From assembly GCF_014284365.1 (NCBI RefSeq), contig NZ_JACOGG010000007.1, forward strand, positions 1 to 64,000: a stretch of DNA of 64,000 nucleotides, in the 5' to 3' direction. The translations under genes and the position numbers were made by a program. Source of the stretch: Cognatundibacterium rugosum. Its GTDB lineage: Bacteria; Pseudomonadota; Gammaproteobacteria; Burkholderiales; Burkholderiaceae_D. The notes under the pieces were generated by a model. That model was not told the DNA's origin, ran no database searches, and was given only the letters and a program-made list of their open reading frames with translations. Positions 7,236 through 19,387 of the stretch are shown piece after piece. Numbering within the stretch: position 1 is the stretch's first letter; each line of letters opens with the position of its first letter.

Positions 7236-8192
7236 ATGAAAACAATCCAAACATCACGCCCAGCAGCACTGTCTTTGCTGGCCTTGTCTGCGCTGACATT
7301 GCTCAGCGCTTGCGGTGGCTCCAGTGGCAGCACGGCACCTGTGGTGACCTACCCGGCAGTGATGCCGGTGTCGATTAACTTTGAGTTGCTTGCCAATGGC
7401 CAACCCGTGAAATGCGGCTCCAGCATCACCGGCTTAGGCAGCAAAGCCAGCACTGCGGAATTGAAAGATGCGCGCTTTTACATCTCCAACGTCAAGCTGA
7501 TCGATGCCAACGACCAGCTGGTACCTGTCTCCCTGACTGCGAACGACTGGCAAAATGATCAGGTCAGCCTGATCAGCTTTAACGATGGCAGCACCACTGC
7601 CTGCGGCGGCACCTTATTGCTGACCAATAACGTGATCAGCGGCACTGTTCCTGGCGCGGCATACAAGGGCATCAGCTATGAAATCGGCGTGCCGGAAACG
7701 CTGAACCATACTGACTACGCGACAGCGACTAAACCAATGAATGTGGCGGCGATGGCATGGAGCTGGACCTCGGGCCGCAAGTTCCTCAAGCTGGAATTAA
7801 ATCCTGTCGGCGGTGTGAATGTCACCCGCGTCAACAATACCACCGTGCCACCGACCACCACCAATAGCGTGTCTTCAACCTGGAATCTGCATTTAGGCTC
7901 AGTCGGCTGCACGACCAATGCAAGTAGTGGCGCCTATAGCTGTACGAATTCGAATCGTATGGTGGTCAAGCTCGCAAACTTTGACGCTGACAAACAAAAA
8001 ATCTCGCTGGATCTGAATGCCTTGTATGCGGCGAGCGATCTGAGCAGCGACACCAGTGGTGCGGTCGGCTGTATGTCGGGTGGCACGGATCAGGAATGCA
8101 AAGGAATATTTGACAGCTTTAAAATTGATCTGAGCACCGGCAACCCAACGACCGCCGGTGTGCAATCAGTCTTTGTAGTTCGCAATAAATAA
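7236..8192 (+). CDS. mbnP: MbnP-family copper-binding lipoprotein
   Basis: 318 residues with a lipobox (TLLSAC-GG), so a lipid-anchored periplasmic protein. The body has the MbnP pattern: VSINFELLANGQPVKCG, DARFYISNVKLID, and a MAWSWTSGRKFLKLEL block that is the family hallmark and holds candidate tryptophans. In characterised MbnP a tryptophan is oxidised to kynurenine by the dihaem partner MbnH and is needed for copper binding; which tryptophan is modified here is not shown. The stop overlaps the start of mbnH by one base, so the two are translationally coupled. Confidence 0.8.
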   Translation: MKTIQTSRPAALSLLALSALTLLSACGGSSGSTAPVVTYPAVMPVSINFELLANGQPVKCGSSITGLGSKASTAELKDARFYISNVKLIDANDQLVPVSLTANDWQNDQVSLISFNDGSTTACGGTLLLTNNVISGTVPGAAYKGISYEIGVPETLNHTDYATATKPMNVAAMAWSWTSGRKFLKLELNPVGGVNVTRVNNTTVPPTTTNSVSSTWNLHLGSVGCTTNASSGAYSCTNSNRMVVKLANFDADKQKISLDLNALYAASDLSSDTSGAVGCMSGGTDQECKGIFDSFKIDLSTGNPTTAGVQSVFVVRNK

Positions 8193-9367
8193 TGGCAGCC
8201 ATCGTCAGCCGTTCCATGCTGTCTGGACTCACGCTATTGGCAAGCACTGTGATGCTGTTGGCCTGTGGTTCAGGTGGCGTTGGTGGAGGTGGCCCCTCCT
8301 CAACCCATAGTCATTCAACACCAGTCACCCCGGCGCTGAATGGATTTCCGGCAGCCATCATTCCGGCATCCAATCCCTATACCGAGGAAAAAATGCAGCT
8401 CGGGCGTCAGTTGTTCTATGACACCCGGCTGTCCGGTAATGGCAGCCAGTCTTGTGCCTCTTGCCATCAGCAAGACAAAGCATTTACCGATGGCCGGCCG
8501 CTGGCGATCGGTTCAACCGGCGAAACCCATCCGCGCAATTCGCAAGGTCTGGCCAATGTGGTGTACCACGCGACGCTGACCTGGGCGAATCCGGCACTGA
8601 CTGAGCTGGAACGGCAGATGGAAGTACCGATGTTTGGCGAACATCCGGTAGAAATGGGGATCAATGACCAGAATAAAAACACCGTGTTGTCGCGCTTCCG
8701 GCAAGACCCGGCAGTGATGAAGCAGTTTCAGGCAGCGTTTCCCAAAGATGCAGATCCCGTCAGTTTTGCCAATATCATTGCAGCGATTGCGAGTTTTGAA
8801 CGGGCGCTGGTATCTAGCGATTCGCGCTATGACCAGTTCCTGCAGAAAAAAGCGACGCTGAGCGCATCCGAATTACGCGGCATGAATCTGTTCATGGGAG
8901 AAAAGGCCGAGTGCTTCCATTGTCATGGCAGTTTTAACTTCAATGATCAGGTGAAATTCCAGGGGCTATCGCAAGTTGACACGCCTTTCCACAACACAGG
9001 GCTATATAACATTGATGGTAAAGGCGGCTTTCCCTTCCCTAACCGCGGCTTATTTGAAAGCACTTTACGGGCGCAGGATATGGGTGCATTCCGCGCCCCC
9101 AGCTTACGGAATGTGGCCGTGACTGCGCCGTATATGCATGATGGCTCCATCGCGACACTGAAGGATGTGCTGGATTTTTATGCGGCTGGTGGGCGGCATA
9201 TCACTAGCGGCATTTACGCCGGAGATGGCAGGACGAATCCGTATAAAAGCGATTTGATTACCAGAATTAACCTGAGCGAGCAGGATAAATCGGATCTGAT
9301 CGATTTCCTCGGCACGCTGACGGATGAGAAGTTTCTCAAAAATCCAAGATTCTCGAATCCAAACTGA
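8192..9367 (+). CDS. mbnH: MbnH-family dihaem c-type enzyme (MauG/CcpA-like)
   Basis: 391 residues, lipoprotein-type signal (VMLLAC-GS) followed by a low-complexity GGVGGGGPSS linker. Two haem c motifs are present, CASCH near residue 88 and CFHCH near residue 240, each with nearby conserved blocks (LGRQLFYDTRLSGNG; FRAPSLRNVAVTAPYMHDG). This is the bacterial dihaem peroxidase/MauG family. Gene coupling to mbnP supports the MbnH role of oxidising the MbnP tryptophan. A plain cytochrome c peroxidase is the alternative but is less likely given the neighbour. Confidence 0.85.
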   Translation: MAAIVSRSMLSGLTLLASTVMLLACGSGGVGGGGPSSTHSHSTPVTPALNGFPAAIIPASNPYTEEKMQLGRQLFYDTRLSGNGSQSCASCHQQDKAFTDGRPLAIGSTGETHPRNSQGLANVVYHATLTWANPALTELERQMEVPMFGEHPVEMGINDQNKNTVLSRFRQDPAVMKQFQAAFPKDADPVSFANIIAAIASFERALVSSDSRYDQFLQKKATLSASELRGMNLFMGEKAECFHCHGSFNFNDQVKFQGLSQVDTPFHNTGLYNIDGKGGFPFPNRGLFESTLRAQDMGAFRAPSLRNVAVTAPYMHDGSIATLKDVLDFYAAGGRHITSGIYAGDGRTNPYKSDLITRINLSEQDKSDLIDFLGTLTDEKFLKNPRFSNPN

Positions 9368-9417
9368 AGCCTGAACACCATCAATTCCGGGGCCAGTCCC
9401 CGGGTTCTGGAGTATGC

Positions 9418-10032
9418 ATGAATTTCCCTATTTGCAATCATACAGCCATCTTTCTGGCGGCACGGACAGAAATGACAGAACAGCAGGCGGCAAAGCTCTG
9501 GTGTGTAAAAAGTGGCGCGATCCGGATTGATACCCTTGCGCCCGAAGCTACGACCGCCAAGCCCAGCTTTCTGAGGCTGGCATTGAAAGGAGACCTGCTC
9601 GGTGTTGAGCGTCTGGCGGCGGTGCCGGATCAGCTAAGACTCACTGCAATTACCCCAAGCTGTCTGAGTCCGGTGAATTTGGCCGAAGAACAGCAATGGC
9701 AGCAATGCGTATTGCAGGCGCTGCTCAGCGCGCACCAGCGCCATCGTGAAGCGATAGCCTTACGTTGCGGCACGGTCGAGGAAAGGGTGCGCCGCTTACT
9801 GCAGTTACTGGCGGATGCAGAGCAAGATCAGGCTGGCACCGATTTAGCATGTACCTTGCCCAGTCTGGGAAATATGGCGGACATCCTGCTATCCACCCGT
9901 GAAACTATTTGCCGTGCATTGACGCATTTACGAGATACGCATTTACTGGAGGATCAAAATCCATCCCACATGAAAAGACGCAGGCTGGAAAACCGCTCTC
10001 ACCTGATCCGTAATATACAAGCGCTGCAATAA
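9418..10032 (+). CDS. Crp/Fnr-family transcriptional regulator
   Basis: 204 residues. The N-terminal half resembles a cyclic-nucleotide-binding-like beta roll but is shortened. The C-terminal winged helix is clear, with the helix-turn-helix in SLGNMADILLSTRETICRAL (about 160-179). It lacks the Fnr iron-sulfur cysteines. TGGAG precedes the ATG. Located 50 bases after mbnH and before a terminator, it may control the copper cluster, though no binding site was identified. It ends the probable operon starting near 5283. Confidence 0.7.
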   Translation: MNFPICNHTAIFLAARTEMTEQQAAKLWCVKSGAIRIDTLAPEATTAKPSFLRLALKGDLLGVERLAAVPDQLRLTAITPSCLSPVNLAEEQQWQQCVLQALLSAHQRHREAIALRCGTVEERVRRLLQLLADAEQDQAGTDLACTLPSLGNMADILLSTRETICRALTHLRDTHLLEDQNPSHMKRRRLENRSHLIRNIQALQ

Positions 10033-10079
10033 ACCTCTTTCCTACATCCGAATTTTTACTTTTTGGGTTCAACGCAGAC

Positions 10080-10118
10080 ATCCCCAGCGCCTCTAATGTA
10101 GCTACGCTGGGGATTTTA
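10080..10118 (+). terminator. Intrinsic terminator after the Crp/Fnr-like gene
   Basis: The arms ATCCCCAGCG (10080-10089) and CGCTGGGGAT (10105-10114) are followed by TTTAT. This closes the cluster that begins with the DUF2946 gene. Confidence 0.8.
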
Positions 10119-10319
10119 TCGATTTATGTTGAATTTCTGAACTGAATGTGACGTTTTACTACATTCCAAGCTTATCAGGATGATAAACTTGCCGACAAGC
10201 TCAATTCGCGGCTCTGGCAGCGTATTCAGTATTGGAATCAGCTCCTCTCCAGTAGTAAAAGAAACAAAATCTGTTGAGAAAAGCCGGTTCTGTGATGGTG
10301 GTTCCCAAATTTAAAATTT

Positions 10320-13300
10320 ATGTCTTTATCCAGTAGTCCGAACACAGTTAATCCGATTTTATCCGGCGATATCCGCCCGGATCTGCTCCGCCAGGAAGTA
10401 CTGGCAGATATCCTTGAAGCAACGGCCAAAGCAAGGCCAGAGCAAATCGCGCTGATTTGCGGCGACCTGAGCCTGAGCTATGCCGAGTTCAATGCGCGCG
10501 CTGATCTGGTCGCTCATCACTTATTACAAGCGGGTGTCGTTCCCGGGCAAATTCTGGGTTTGTGGTTACCCCGTGGAATAGATCTGCTGGTAATGCAGGC
10601 CGGAATCGCCAAGACGGGTGCTGCCTGGTTACCCTTTGATGCCGATACACCACTGGAGCGGGTCTTGGTTTGCCTGCAAGATGCACAGGCATTTGGTTTA
10701 TTGAGCACCCCGGCTATAGCGCAGTCCTTGACTGACGCCAGTTTGACGACCTGGGATGCCGCTGACTTGTTAGCCCCGGTACAGACTACCCTACAAAGGC
10801 GACAGGGATGCGCGCCCAATGATCCGGCCTATGTGATTTATACCTCAGGTTCTACCGGGAAGCCGAAAGGCATCCTGGTCAATCAAGGCAGTATTTGTCA
10901 TTTCTTACGCAGTGAAAATGCAGTACTAGGCATACAAGCCAACGATAAGGTGTACCAGGGCTTTTCCGTTGCGTTTGACATGTCCTTCGAAGAAATCTGG
11001 ATCAGTTATCTGGTTGGCGCCAGCTTGTGGATAGCACCCAAGGAAATCACTGGCGACCCCGACGCGTTGCCGCTGGCGCTGGCCGCAAACCAGATTACGG
11101 TATTGCATGCGGTCCCTACCCTGCTCGCCTTATTTACCCAAGATGTACCCAGCCTGCGCTTAATCAATCTGGGTGGTGAAATGTGCCCGGAATCGCTGGT
11201 GGCGAAATGGAGTCGCACTGGCCGCCAGATGTTTAACACCTACGGCCCGACCGAGGCCACGGTCTCTGCCAGCCTGGCTCAGTTGTATCCAGACCAGCCT
11301 GTTACGATAGGCAAGCCGCTGCCTAACTATTCCATGATGGTGATTTCCACCGAACTAGAACAAGGCCTGCGTTTATTGGATATAGGTGAAACCGGTGAAC
11401 TATGTATTTCCGGACCTGGTGTTGCATGCGGTTATCTGGGCCGCCCTGATCTGACGACGGAAAAATTCCTGAGCAATCCCTGGTCGCAATCTGAGCACGA
11501 TCAGCGCCTGTATCGTACCGGCGACCTGGCAGTTATTCAGAACGACGGCAGTATTCAATGCCTGGGCCGCGCCGATGATCAGGTGAAGATACGCGGATTC
11601 CGCGTTGAACTGGGTGAAATCGAAACCCTGCTCGCGCAACAGTCAGGTGTAGGGACTGTGGCGGTCGTACTGAGAAAAGATCAGGATATGGATCAGATCG
11701 TCGCCTTCATCGTGCGCGAAACTGCACATGTCGACGATGAAGATGATACTGCCTTTGTGATCCGTTTGCGTCAGCAACTGGCAAGCAGCCTGCCACCCTA
11801 TATGCTGCCTGCGCGTTTCGAATTACTGGATGCCGTGGTGCGTCTGACCTCAGGCAAGATAGACCGCAACCATTTAAAACGTCTGGAACTGAGCGCAGCT
11901 GTCGCGACTGGTGAATCAGACCTTCCTGAAAATCCGGCTGAAGCATGTCTGTTCCCGGCTCTGGCCCGTTTGTTTCCCGGCCAAGCCATCTTGCGCTCAG
12001 CAGATTTTTTCCGCGATCTGGGCGGTCACTCCTTATTGGCGGCACGTCTGGTGTCGGCCATACGACAAGATCCACGCTTTGCCTATTTTAAGATTGCCGA
12101 TATTTATCAGTTACGCCGTGTCGGCGCGATTGCTGACGTACTGGCCGCGTCTATGCAACAGCCAGCCAGCACCAGTGCACGCGCAGCACGTCGCTTTGCC
12201 CCGGACTGGAAACGTTATGCATGCGGAATTGCACAGGCGGCGAGTATCCCCTGGCTAGTCGCTATGCGTATGGTGCAATGGCTGGCACCGTTTTTTGCCT
12301 ACCATTTCTTTACCGGCGATGCGGATGACTCCATCCCGCGCGCTGTCGCTTTATCTGTTGCCTCCTTTCTGTTACTCACACTGGCAGAATTCGGGATTGC
12401 GATTCTGGGCAAACGGCTGATCGCGGGCAATCTGAAGCCGGGTCATTATCCCTTGTGGGGAGTCATATATTTCCGCTGGTGGCTGAGTGACAGACTGATA
12501 GAGGCCGCGCCAGTGTATATGCTCAGTGGTTCTTCACTCTACAACTGGTGGCTGCGCGCACTGGGTGCGCGTATAGGTCGCGATGTGATCATAGGTTCAA
12601 TGACGATACGGGCGCCGGGATTGCTGCACATCGGTGATGGCGTCAGTGTAGGCAATGCCTGTAACTTTGAAAATGCCAGAGTACAAAATGGTGAACTCAT
12701 CCTGGGTAAGATAGAACTGGGCAAAGATGCCTGTGTTGGTTCTTATGCGGTATTGGAAGGAAATGTGAGTCTGGCCGAAGCGGCCCATCTGGAAGGCCAG
12801 TCAGCACTGGCTGAAGGGCAGCATATTCCGGCTTTTCGTGTCTGGGCTGGTTCCCCGGCGCGCGATACCGGTGCATTTATGCCTGACCCTGAGTCGCCAC
12901 GGCCTGCGCTGAGTTCCTTGCGTGCCGCATTGGAAGCGTGCTTTTTCATCTGCGGCTCGCTGTTTATCTGCGCTTTGTTTTTTATGCCAGTCTTCCCTAG
13001 TTTTGTCACGATAGACTGGTTAGACAGCATCGATACGCTTTCCTTCCTGAATGGGAATTCGGTTCCGCTGCAATTGCTTAAGTATTTTTTACTCGCTTTC
13101 CCGGCGACAGCGGTTTTGATCATCTGTACCGCGTTGTTATCTGCTGGCATACGCTGGAGCGTGCTACCCCGTTTAAAACCGGGTAAGTACGCGATCCATA
13201 GTAGAGTCTATCTGGGTAAATGGCTGGTCAATCAAATTCAGGAATCCAGCCTGAATGTATTGCACGGCGTGTATGCGACGGTCTTCGCACCTTTCTGGTA

Positions 13301-14354
13301 CCGGCTGTTAGGTGCCAAAGTTGGCCGTGGTGCAGAAATTTCCACGGCGCTGGGCGTGGTGCCGGATATGCTGACCTTAGGCGATGAGACCTTTATCGCG
13401 GATGCAGTATTACTCGGCGATGAGCAAATTGATGGTGGCTGGATGACGATGCATCCTACCGTCATTTCCAAACGCAGTTTTGTTGGCAATGGTGCATACG
13501 TTCCTGATGGGACTATCTTGCCGGAAAATGTATTAATAGGTGTGCATACCAGCGTACCCGCCAACGAGCGCTTACAAAGTGGGGATACCTGGCTGGGATC
13601 ACCTGCTATCCACTTACCGGCGCGCGAGGAAGTCAAAGGCTTTCCTGAGCATCTGACCTACCGGCCTTCAGTGATACGCCGCCTGGGACGTGGTTTAGTC
13701 GAAGCATTCCGCATCGTTGCGCCACATGCGCTGGTGATTGCGGTCGGTTATACCATCGTGCTGGATCTGATGCCATTAGCAGGAGAAGACCGCTGGTCCG
13801 AAGTTCTGGTCTACCTGATCGGTGCCGGGCTCATGTATGGGATAGGCAGCTTTGCTTTTGTATTGGCACTGAAATGGCTGCTGATCTTCCGCTACAAAAA
13901 GGCCAGCGTACCAATGTGGACACCGTTTGTGTGGCTATCGGAAGGCATTACCAATTTGTATGAAGGTATCGCTGTGCCTAACTTTATGCGTTATCTGCGC
14001 GGCACCCCCTGGCTGCCTGTTGCCTTTAATCTGCTGGGATGCCGTATCGGACGTGGCGTGTATATGGATACTACCGATGTCACCGAGTTTGACTGCGTGA
14101 GCATCGGTGATTACAGCGAAATTAATGCGCTGGCCTGCCCGCAAACACATTTGTTTGAAGACCGGGTCATGAAAATTGATCAGGTCAGCATAGGCAAACG
14201 GGTTTATATGGGGCCGCGCAGCTATGTGCTATACAGCGCTGTGGTGGAGGATGATGTCAGCCTGGGTCCACTGACGCTGGTGATGAAGGGTGAATTCATC
14301 CCGGCTAACTCCTCATGGGCAGGATGCCCGGCAGCAATACGGACTGCTCAGTAA
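10320..14354 (+). CDS. Pls/PosA-type nonribosomal peptide synthetase
   Basis: 1344 residues in one chain. The adenylation domain (about 25-525) has YTSGSTGKPKG (about 174-184), YRTGDL, VKIRGFRVELGEIE and a final TSGKIDR lysine motif. A carrier domain follows with DLGGHSLLAARL (about 566-577, phosphopantetheine serine). Then come membrane helices interleaved with three left-handed beta-helix/hexapeptide-repeat domains (about 735-840, 995-1090, 1235-1340). This is the layout of epsilon-poly-lysine synthetase and PosA, which chain one amino acid into a homopolymer at the membrane. The monomer cannot be read from the sequence. No exporter or peptidase partner is adjacent; a terminator follows. 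Confidence 0.85.
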   Translation: MSLSSSPNTVNPILSGDIRPDLLRQEVLADILEATAKARPEQIALICGDLSLSYAEFNARADLVAHHLLQAGVVPGQILGLWLPRGIDLLVMQAGIAKTGAAWLPFDADTPLERVLVCLQDAQAFGLLSTPAIAQSLTDASLTTWDAADLLAPVQTTLQRRQGCAPNDPAYVIYTSGSTGKPKGILVNQGSICHFLRSENAVLGIQANDKVYQGFSVAFDMSFEEIWISYLVGASLWIAPKEITGDPDALPLALAANQITVLHAVPTLLALFTQDVPSLRLINLGGEMCPESLVAKWSRTGRQMFNTYGPTEATVSASLAQLYPDQPVTIGKPLPNYSMMVISTELEQGLRLLDIGETGELCISGPGVACGYLGRPDLTTEKFLSNPWSQSEHDQRLYRTGDLAVIQNDGSIQCLGRADDQVKIRGFRVELGEIETLLAQQSGVGTVAVVLRKDQDMDQIVAFIVRETAHVDDEDDTAFVIRLRQQLASSLPPYMLPARFELLDAVVRLTSGKIDRNHLKRLELSAAVATGESDLPENPAEACLFPALARLFPGQAILRSADFFRDLGGHSLLAARLVSAIRQDPRFAYFKIADIYQLRRVGAIADVLAASMQQPASTSARAARRFAPDWKRYACGIAQAASIPWLVAMRMVQWLAPFFAYHFFTGDADDSIPRAVALSVASFLLLTLAEFGIAILGKRLIAGNLKPGHYPLWGVIYFRWWLSDRLIEAAPVYMLSGSSLYNWWLRALGARIGRDVIIGSMTIRAPGLLHIGDGVSVGNACNFENARVQNGELILGKIELGKDACVGSYAVLEGNVSLAEAAHLEGQSALAEGQHIPAFRVWAGSPARDTGAFMPDPESPRPALSSLRAALEACFFICGSLFICALFFMPVFPSFVTIDWLDSIDTLSFLNGNSVPLQLLKYFLLAFPATAVLIICTALLSAGIRWSVLPRLKPGKYAIHSRVYLGKWLVNQIQESSLNVLHGVYATVFAPFWYRLLGAKVGRGAEISTALGVVPDMLTLGDETFIADAVLLGDEQIDGGWMTMHPTVISKRSFVGNGAYVPDGTILPENVLIGVHTSVPANERLQSGDTWLGSPAIHLPAREEVKGFPEHLTYRPSVIRRLGRGLVEAFRIVAPHALVIAVGYTIVLDLMPLAGEDRWSEVLVYLIGAGLMYGIGSFAFVLALKWLLIFRYKKASVPMWTPFVWLSEGITNLYEGIAVPNFMRYLRGTPWLPVAFNLLGCRIGRGVYMDTTDVTEFDCVSIGDYSEINALACPQTHLFEDRVMKIDQVSIGKRVYMGPRSYVLYSAVVEDDVSLGPLTLVMKGEFIPANSSWAGCPAAIRTAQ

Positions 14355-14400
14355 CAACAGACTGAAACAATCAGAAGCTGAAAAGACGTTGACATACCGG

Positions 14401-14428
14401 GGTGAGCTACGATGCTCACCCTTTTTTT
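14401..14428 (+). terminator. Intrinsic terminator after the Pls-type gene
   Basis: GGTGAGC (14401-14407) pairs with GCTCACC (14414-14420), followed by C and seven T residues. It lies 47 bases after the stop. Confidence 0.85.
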
Positions 14429-14507
14429 ATACACAACTGGTATTGTGTTTGCCAGCATGCGCAACAAAGTAAATACCACACACATACCTTTAGCTTAAGC
14501 ATGACAC

Positions 14508-14735
14508 TTACCAGTTAGCCTTAGATAAAATCACCAGCCACTTTTTAATGAACAACATTTCCAGGTGACCGGCTTGCACACCGGTAGAGCAATCCAACAG
14601 CGGATTCACAGCATAAGAGCGCTGACGAAAATCACGGCAGACGAAAATTTCACGTCGCCCCAAACGGACTAAAAACGCATTTGGTGACAGTTGTAAGCTG
14701 AAACGGGTATCAAAAGAAGATTGCAGGTAAGCCAT
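14508..14735 (-). CDS. Hypothetical protein, 75 residues
   Basis: The ATG at 14735 is preceded by GGAGAG at a good distance; in-frame starts further upstream have no such signal. The protein has SLQLSPNAFLVRLGRREIFVCRDFRQR, a mildly basic body, and ends FIKKWLVILSKANW. No signal peptide or family is recognised. It is downstream of galU but beyond galU's terminator, so it probably has its own promoter. Confidence 0.5.
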   Translation of the reverse strand: MAYLQSSFDTRFSLQLSPNAFLVRLGRREIFVCRDFRQRSYAVNPLLDCSTGVQAGHLEMLFIKKWLVILSKANW

Positions 14736-14937
14736 GATAACTCTCCATCGTTTAGACAAAACATGAGGGATAGCAAAGTCAGAACAACACAACTTTGTCT
14801 CTGGTGTGTTACGCAACGGAGATACTTTAACACAATTACTGTATGCATATACAGTGTTTTTAAAAATGCTGGTTTTTTGCAACATTCTACGCAGTGAAGC
14901 GGCAACACAGCTCAGCTTCAACATTCAAGCCAGACAT

Positions 14938-14963
14938 AAAAAAACCCGGCATGAGCCGGGTTT
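14938..14963 (-). terminator. Intrinsic terminator of the smc-zipA-ligA-galU unit
   Basis: On the minus strand AAACCCGGC pairs with GCCGGGTTT, followed by a run of seven T residues. It lies about 40 bases after the galU stop. Confidence 0.8.
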
Positions 14964-15001
14964 CCTGATCGCGCAGACCTATGCGCAGATGAGCATGTGC
15001 C

Positions 15002-15877
15002 TTAGCGGATAGACTTCAGATATTCCGCAAACTCTGCGCCGGTTTCCTTGTGCTTCAGGCCCAAAGCCACACTGGCCTTCAGATAACCCAGTTTAGAGCC
15101 GCAGTCATAACGGGTGGCAGCTGCACGATATGCATAGACCGGGAAATCTTTGAGCATTGCTGCGATTCCGTCTGTCAGTTGTATCTCACCGCCGGAACCT
15201 TTACCCAGTTTTTCAAGATACGAGAAAATCCGGCCAGACAAAATATAACGCCCAACCACGGCCAACGTAGACGGCGCAACGTCCGGCATCGGTTTTTCTA
15301 TAATGCCATGCACTTTTTCCAGCCTGTCCTGATACGGTGAGCCGCTGACGATCCCGTATTGACGGGTAAATTCACGTGGCACATCCTGCACGGCGATGAT
15401 ACTGCCGCCTTCCTGCTCATACGCCTTGGTCATTTGTGCCATGACCGAGGCCTGCCCCACGTCCGCATCCATCAAATCATCCGCCAGCAACACAGCAAAT
15501 GGATCGTCTCCTATCACAGGACGTGCGCACAATACCGCATGTCCCAGACCCATTGCCGCAGGCTGGCGAATATAAATGCAGTTAATATTTTTAGGAATCA
15601 CATTTCTGACCAGATCCAGCAAGGCCTCTTTCCCGGCAGCTTCGAGCTCGCTTTCCAGTTCATACGCTTTGTCGAAATGGTCTTCAATCGCGCGTTTGTT
15701 ACGGCCAGTGATAAACACCATTTCTGTAATGCCAGCCTCAACCGCTTCTTCAACCGCGTACTGGATCAGTGGTTTATCCACGATGGGCAGCATTTCTTTA
15801 GGTTGCGCCTTAGTGGCAGGTAAAAAGCGGCTGCCCAGACCAGCAACGGGGAACACGGCTTTTGTAATTTTTCTCAT
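15002..15877 (-). CDS. galU: UTP-glucose-1-phosphate uridylyltransferase
   Basis: 291 residues, the usual GalU length. It makes UDP-glucose from UTP and glucose-1-phosphate in the cytoplasm for envelope polysaccharides. The nucleotide-binding start [23 protein letters not shown] is canonical, as are [25 protein letters not shown] and the later EIQLTDGI. The gene starts one base after the ligA stop and is the last of the smc-zipA-ligA-galU unit, followed by its own terminator. Confidence 0.95.
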   Translation of the reverse strand: MRKITKAVFPVAGLGSRFLPATKAQPKEMLPIVDKPLIQYAVEEAVEAGITEMVFITGRNKRAIEDHFDKAYELESELEAAGKEALLDLVRNVIPKNINCIYIRQPAAMGLGHAVLCARPVIGDDPFAVLLADDLMDADVGQASVMAQMTKAYEQEGGSIIAVQDVPREFTRQYGIVSGSPYQDRLEKVHGIIEKPMPDVAPSTLAVVGRYILSGRIFSYLEKLGKGSGGEIQLTDGIAAMLKDFPVYAYRAAATRYDCGSKLGYLKASVALGLKHKETGAEFAEYLKSIR

Positions 15878-15878
15878 T

Positions 15879-19383
<3,505 letters not shown>

Positions 19384-19387
<4 letters not shown>

